Source of the DNA: CADCTP01 sp963849885
Lineage (GTDB): Bacteria; Actinomycetota; Actinomycetes; Mycobacteriales; CADCTP01
NCBI GenBank assembly: GCA_963849885.1
Contig: CAWKIV010000019.1
Coordinates: forward strand, 1-64,000
Direction: 5' to 3'
Length of the DNA: 64,000 nt
Shown here one piece after another: positions 62,344 to 64,000 of this stretch. The first letter of the stretch is position 1; every line of letters starts with the position of its first letter. A model generated the notes under the pieces. It was not told where the DNA came from. It did not search any database and saw nothing but the letters and a program-made list of their open reading frames with translations. Made by a program: the position numbers and the translations under genes.

Positions 62344-62365
62344 GGGTCCTATCGGTGCGGGACGG

Positions 62366-63640
62366 TCACTTGATCTGGGCCTCGATGGCCTTGCCGGCGG
62401 CGGTGATCGTGGTCGCCGGGTTGGCGCCACCGACCACCGCGGCCTCGGCCTTGCCCAGCGGGTCCCACACCGCCGCCATCGCCGGGATGCTGGGCATGAT
62501 CTGACCGGAGTCGCGTCCGGCGTCGGCGACCTTGACGATCAGCGGGTCGGACGCCTCGAGCTGCTTCAGCGCCTCCTTCAGCGCCGGCACGTTCGGGTTC
62601 GCCTTGAACAGCGCCGCGGCCACGTCCGCCCGCGACCAGTAGTTCGTGACGAACTCCTGGGCCAGCGCCTTGTTCTTGCCCTTGGTGGCCACGTACGCCG
62701 CGTCGACCGTGATGAACGGGCTGGCCGGCTTCCCGTCGCTGAAGGCCGGCACCGGCGAGACGTCGTACTTCAGCCCGGTCGCCTTCTGCAGCTGCGCGAA
62801 CTGCCACGGACCGGAGACCATGAACGCGGTCTTCTTGCCGGTGAACAGGCTCAGGATGTTGTCCGTCGTGATGGAGCGCTTGAGGACTCCCTCGCCCTTC
62901 TCGCCCAGCGCGCCGATCTTCTCGTAGGCCTGGATCGACTCCGGCTTGCCGACGCCGAGGTCCTTCGGGTCGAAGTCGCCGTTCGGCAGGGTGCCGAACA
63001 TGTAGCCGCCGCCGGAGGTGTAGAGCGGGTTGATGTGGTAGGGGTCGCCATTGGCGCCGATCGGGTACGCGGCGATCTCGCTGACCTTGCCGGCCGCCTT
63101 GAGCTCCTTGCCCTTCGCGACCATGTCCTCGAACGTCTTCGGGGCCTCCGGCGCCAGGTCGGTGTTCCGGAAGAGCACGATGTTGTTCATCGTGTACGGA
63201 GTGCCGTAGGTCTGGCCGTTGAAGGTCACGGCCTTGACCGCGAGATCCTCGAAGCTGGCCTTGGTCTCGTCGGTCATCTGCACCGGGTCGATGGTCCCGT
63301 TCTGCACCAGGTTGCCGATCCAGTCGTGCGCGCCGAACACGACGTCGGGGGCCTTGCCGGCCTGGGACGCCGTGACGAACTGGGTCTGCAGCTCCTTGGG
63401 GACGACCTGCACGGTGACGTTGACGCCGTTTTCCTCACCGAAGGCCTTGGCGAGCTTCTTGGTCTCCTCGCCGGTCGGCCCGGGGCCGGTCCAGAGCAGC
63501 AGGTCGCCGCCGGCGCCGGCGCTGGGGGCAGCACTGCCGCCGCCGCCGGACGGCGTGTCGTCGCCGCCGCACGCGCCCGCCACCAACGTCAGGGCAGCGA
63601 AGACGGCCGCCACCCGAAGCTTTGTGAGGTTCCTCTGCAT
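62366..63640 (-). CDS. malE: Maltose/maltodextrin-binding lipoprotein MalE
   Basis: A 424-residue sugar-binding lipoprotein. The signal peptide ends in the lipobox TLVAGAC. The fold is seen in LLLWTGPGPTGEETKKLAKA, DVVFGAHDWIGNLVQNGTID, YGTPYTMNNIVLFRNTDLAP, KKTAFMVSGPWQFAQLQKA and PFITVDAAYVATKGKNKALA, all maltose-binding hallmarks. GGAGGAG stands before the ATG at 63640. It heads the sugar operon and faces the LacI-type gene across 243 bp with an operator. Confidence 0.94.
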   Translation of the reverse strand: MQRNLTKLRVAAVFAALTLVAGACGGDDTPSGGGGSAAPSAGAGGDLLLWTGPGPTGEETKKLAKAFGEENGVNVTVQVVPKELQTQFVTASQAGKAPDVVFGAHDWIGNLVQNGTIDPVQMTDETKASFEDLAVKAVTFNGQTYGTPYTMNNIVLFRNTDLAPEAPKTFEDMVAKGKELKAAGKVSEIAAYPIGANGDPYHINPLYTSGGGYMFGTLPNGDFDPKDLGVGKPESIQAYEKIGALGEKGEGVLKRSITTDNILSLFTGKKTAFMVSGPWQFAQLQKATGLKYDVSPVPAFSDGKPASPFITVDAAYVATKGKNKALAQEFVTNYWSRADVAAALFKANPNVPALKEALKQLEASDPLIVKVADAGRDSGQIMPSIPAMAAVWDPLGKAEAAVVGGANPATTITAAGKAIEAQIK

Positions 63641-63734
63641 GAACTACTCCTCCGACGGGGGCGTCCACCTCCGCCGCGCGGTTTCTACGCCTCGCCGTGG
63701 AGGTATGTGTCTGATGGGACAGGGACCGAAGGCA

Positions 63735-63752
63735 TGCTAAAACGGATTAGCA
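63735..63752. promoter_or_regulatory. LacI-family operator between malE and the regulator
   Basis: TGCTAA-AACGGA-TTAGCA is a 6-6-6 inverted repeat with the central CG typical of LacI-type sites. It lies 95 bp upstream of malE and 132 bp upstream of the regulator, so it could control both. Confidence 0.7.
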
Positions 63753-63883
63753 GAAGGATGCTCGCGCTCTCTCCCGGGTGTCAAGGGGGTCTCGCAGCTG
63801 TTACCGGAGCGTGTCCGCGCAGCCAGACAGACCGCCCCTTCGGGAATGGACCCCTGGCCCCGAACAGGTGCGACACTCACTAT

Positions 63884-64000
63884 GTGCACTTCATCCGCCC
63901 GCGTCGGCCCACCCTCCGCGACGTGGCGCAGCGCGCTCAGGTCTCCCCGACGACCGCGTCGTTCGTCCTCACCGGGCGGGACGACATGCGCATCTCGGAC
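63884..64000 (+). CDS. LacI-family regulator, N-terminus (cut by window end)
   Basis: From GTG 63884 the frame encodes RPTLRDVAQRAQVSPTTASF and VLTGRDDMRISD, the LacI HTH and start of the hinge. The overlapping ATG at 63882 gives a non-matching frame and is rejected. Only 39 codons lie in the window. Divergent position next to malE and the operator at 63735 indicates a maltose-type repressor. Confidence 0.82.
   Translation, partial: MHFIRPRRPTLRDVAQRAQVSPTTASFVLTGRDDMRISD

Overview
This is a high-GC actinobacterial chromosome segment. The signs are a GTP-type PEPCK, three LLM-class (F420/FMN-type) oxidoreductases, an IdeR/DtxR-type iron box, PadR- and ArsR-type regulators, a LigB-type ATP-dependent DNA ligase, an actinobacterial MalEFG/MsmK sugar system and many apparently leaderless genes. 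The family or genus cannot be fixed from the sequence alone. Functions below come from recognising motifs in the translations; no database search was run.

1-17.3 kb looks accessory and decayed. An LLM oxidoreductase is followed by a wrecked module of ABC ATPase, FtsX-type permease, NarL-type histidine kinase and LuxR-type response regulator, with many frameshifts. A near-identical 34-bp direct repeat (884-917 and 6169-6202) flanks this module. Then come a small Imm33-like protein, a frameshifted secreted beta-propeller, a scrap of IS110-type transposase abutting a truncated gene copy, a SagB-type dehydrogenase, a YciI protein, a divergent PEPCK, a slipin, a diacylglycerol kinase-like protein, a DUF1697 protein, a PadR pair behind a perfect 28-bp palindrome, and a beta-lactamase-fold lipoprotein. 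At 17313-17344 lies what looks like only the 3' end of a tmRNA (ssrA) gene, a typical scar at the distal end of an integrated element. A 46-codon cytochrome P450 stub follows it.

17.5-46 kb is a mosaic of short operons: an aminoglycoside phosphotransferase-like kinase, a divergent ArsR/CDF metal-efflux pair, acetyltransferases, hydrolases, a broken YcnI gene, an LLM-hemerythrin fusion, a glycosyltransferase, a two-gene module of related domains (one carrying long Asp/Ala-rich tandem repeats), DNA ligase, a frameshifted trypsin-like protease, an AceE-like thiamine-diphosphate enzyme, a GH5 hydrolase, a vanadium haloperoxidase-like protein, a DUF2252 protein and a four-gene overlapping operon with an exported peptidase-like hydrolase. 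Strong hairpins separate many of the convergent genes.

45.6-64 kb is better ordered. A MalT-like LuxR regulator is followed by an FbpABC-type iron ABC importer behind an IdeR-like box, a uridine kinase-like protein and an MFS exporter preceded by a possible leaderless upstream ORF. The rest is a maltose/maltodextrin locus on the minus strand: malE, a hairpin, malF, malG, a GH13 cyclomaltodextrinase-like enzyme, an MsmK-like ATPase, a GH13 alpha-glucosidase and a second, degenerate ATPase. A divergent LacI-family regulator starts at the right edge, and a LacI-type operator lies between it and malE. Together these would import maltodextrins, hydrolyse them and switch the locus on and off.

Frameshifts affect about nine genes, all left of 34 kb, with none seen from 34 to 64 kb. 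Some look like genuine decay. At least one, a GGGG run at 33919-33922, looks like a sequencing or assembly indel.
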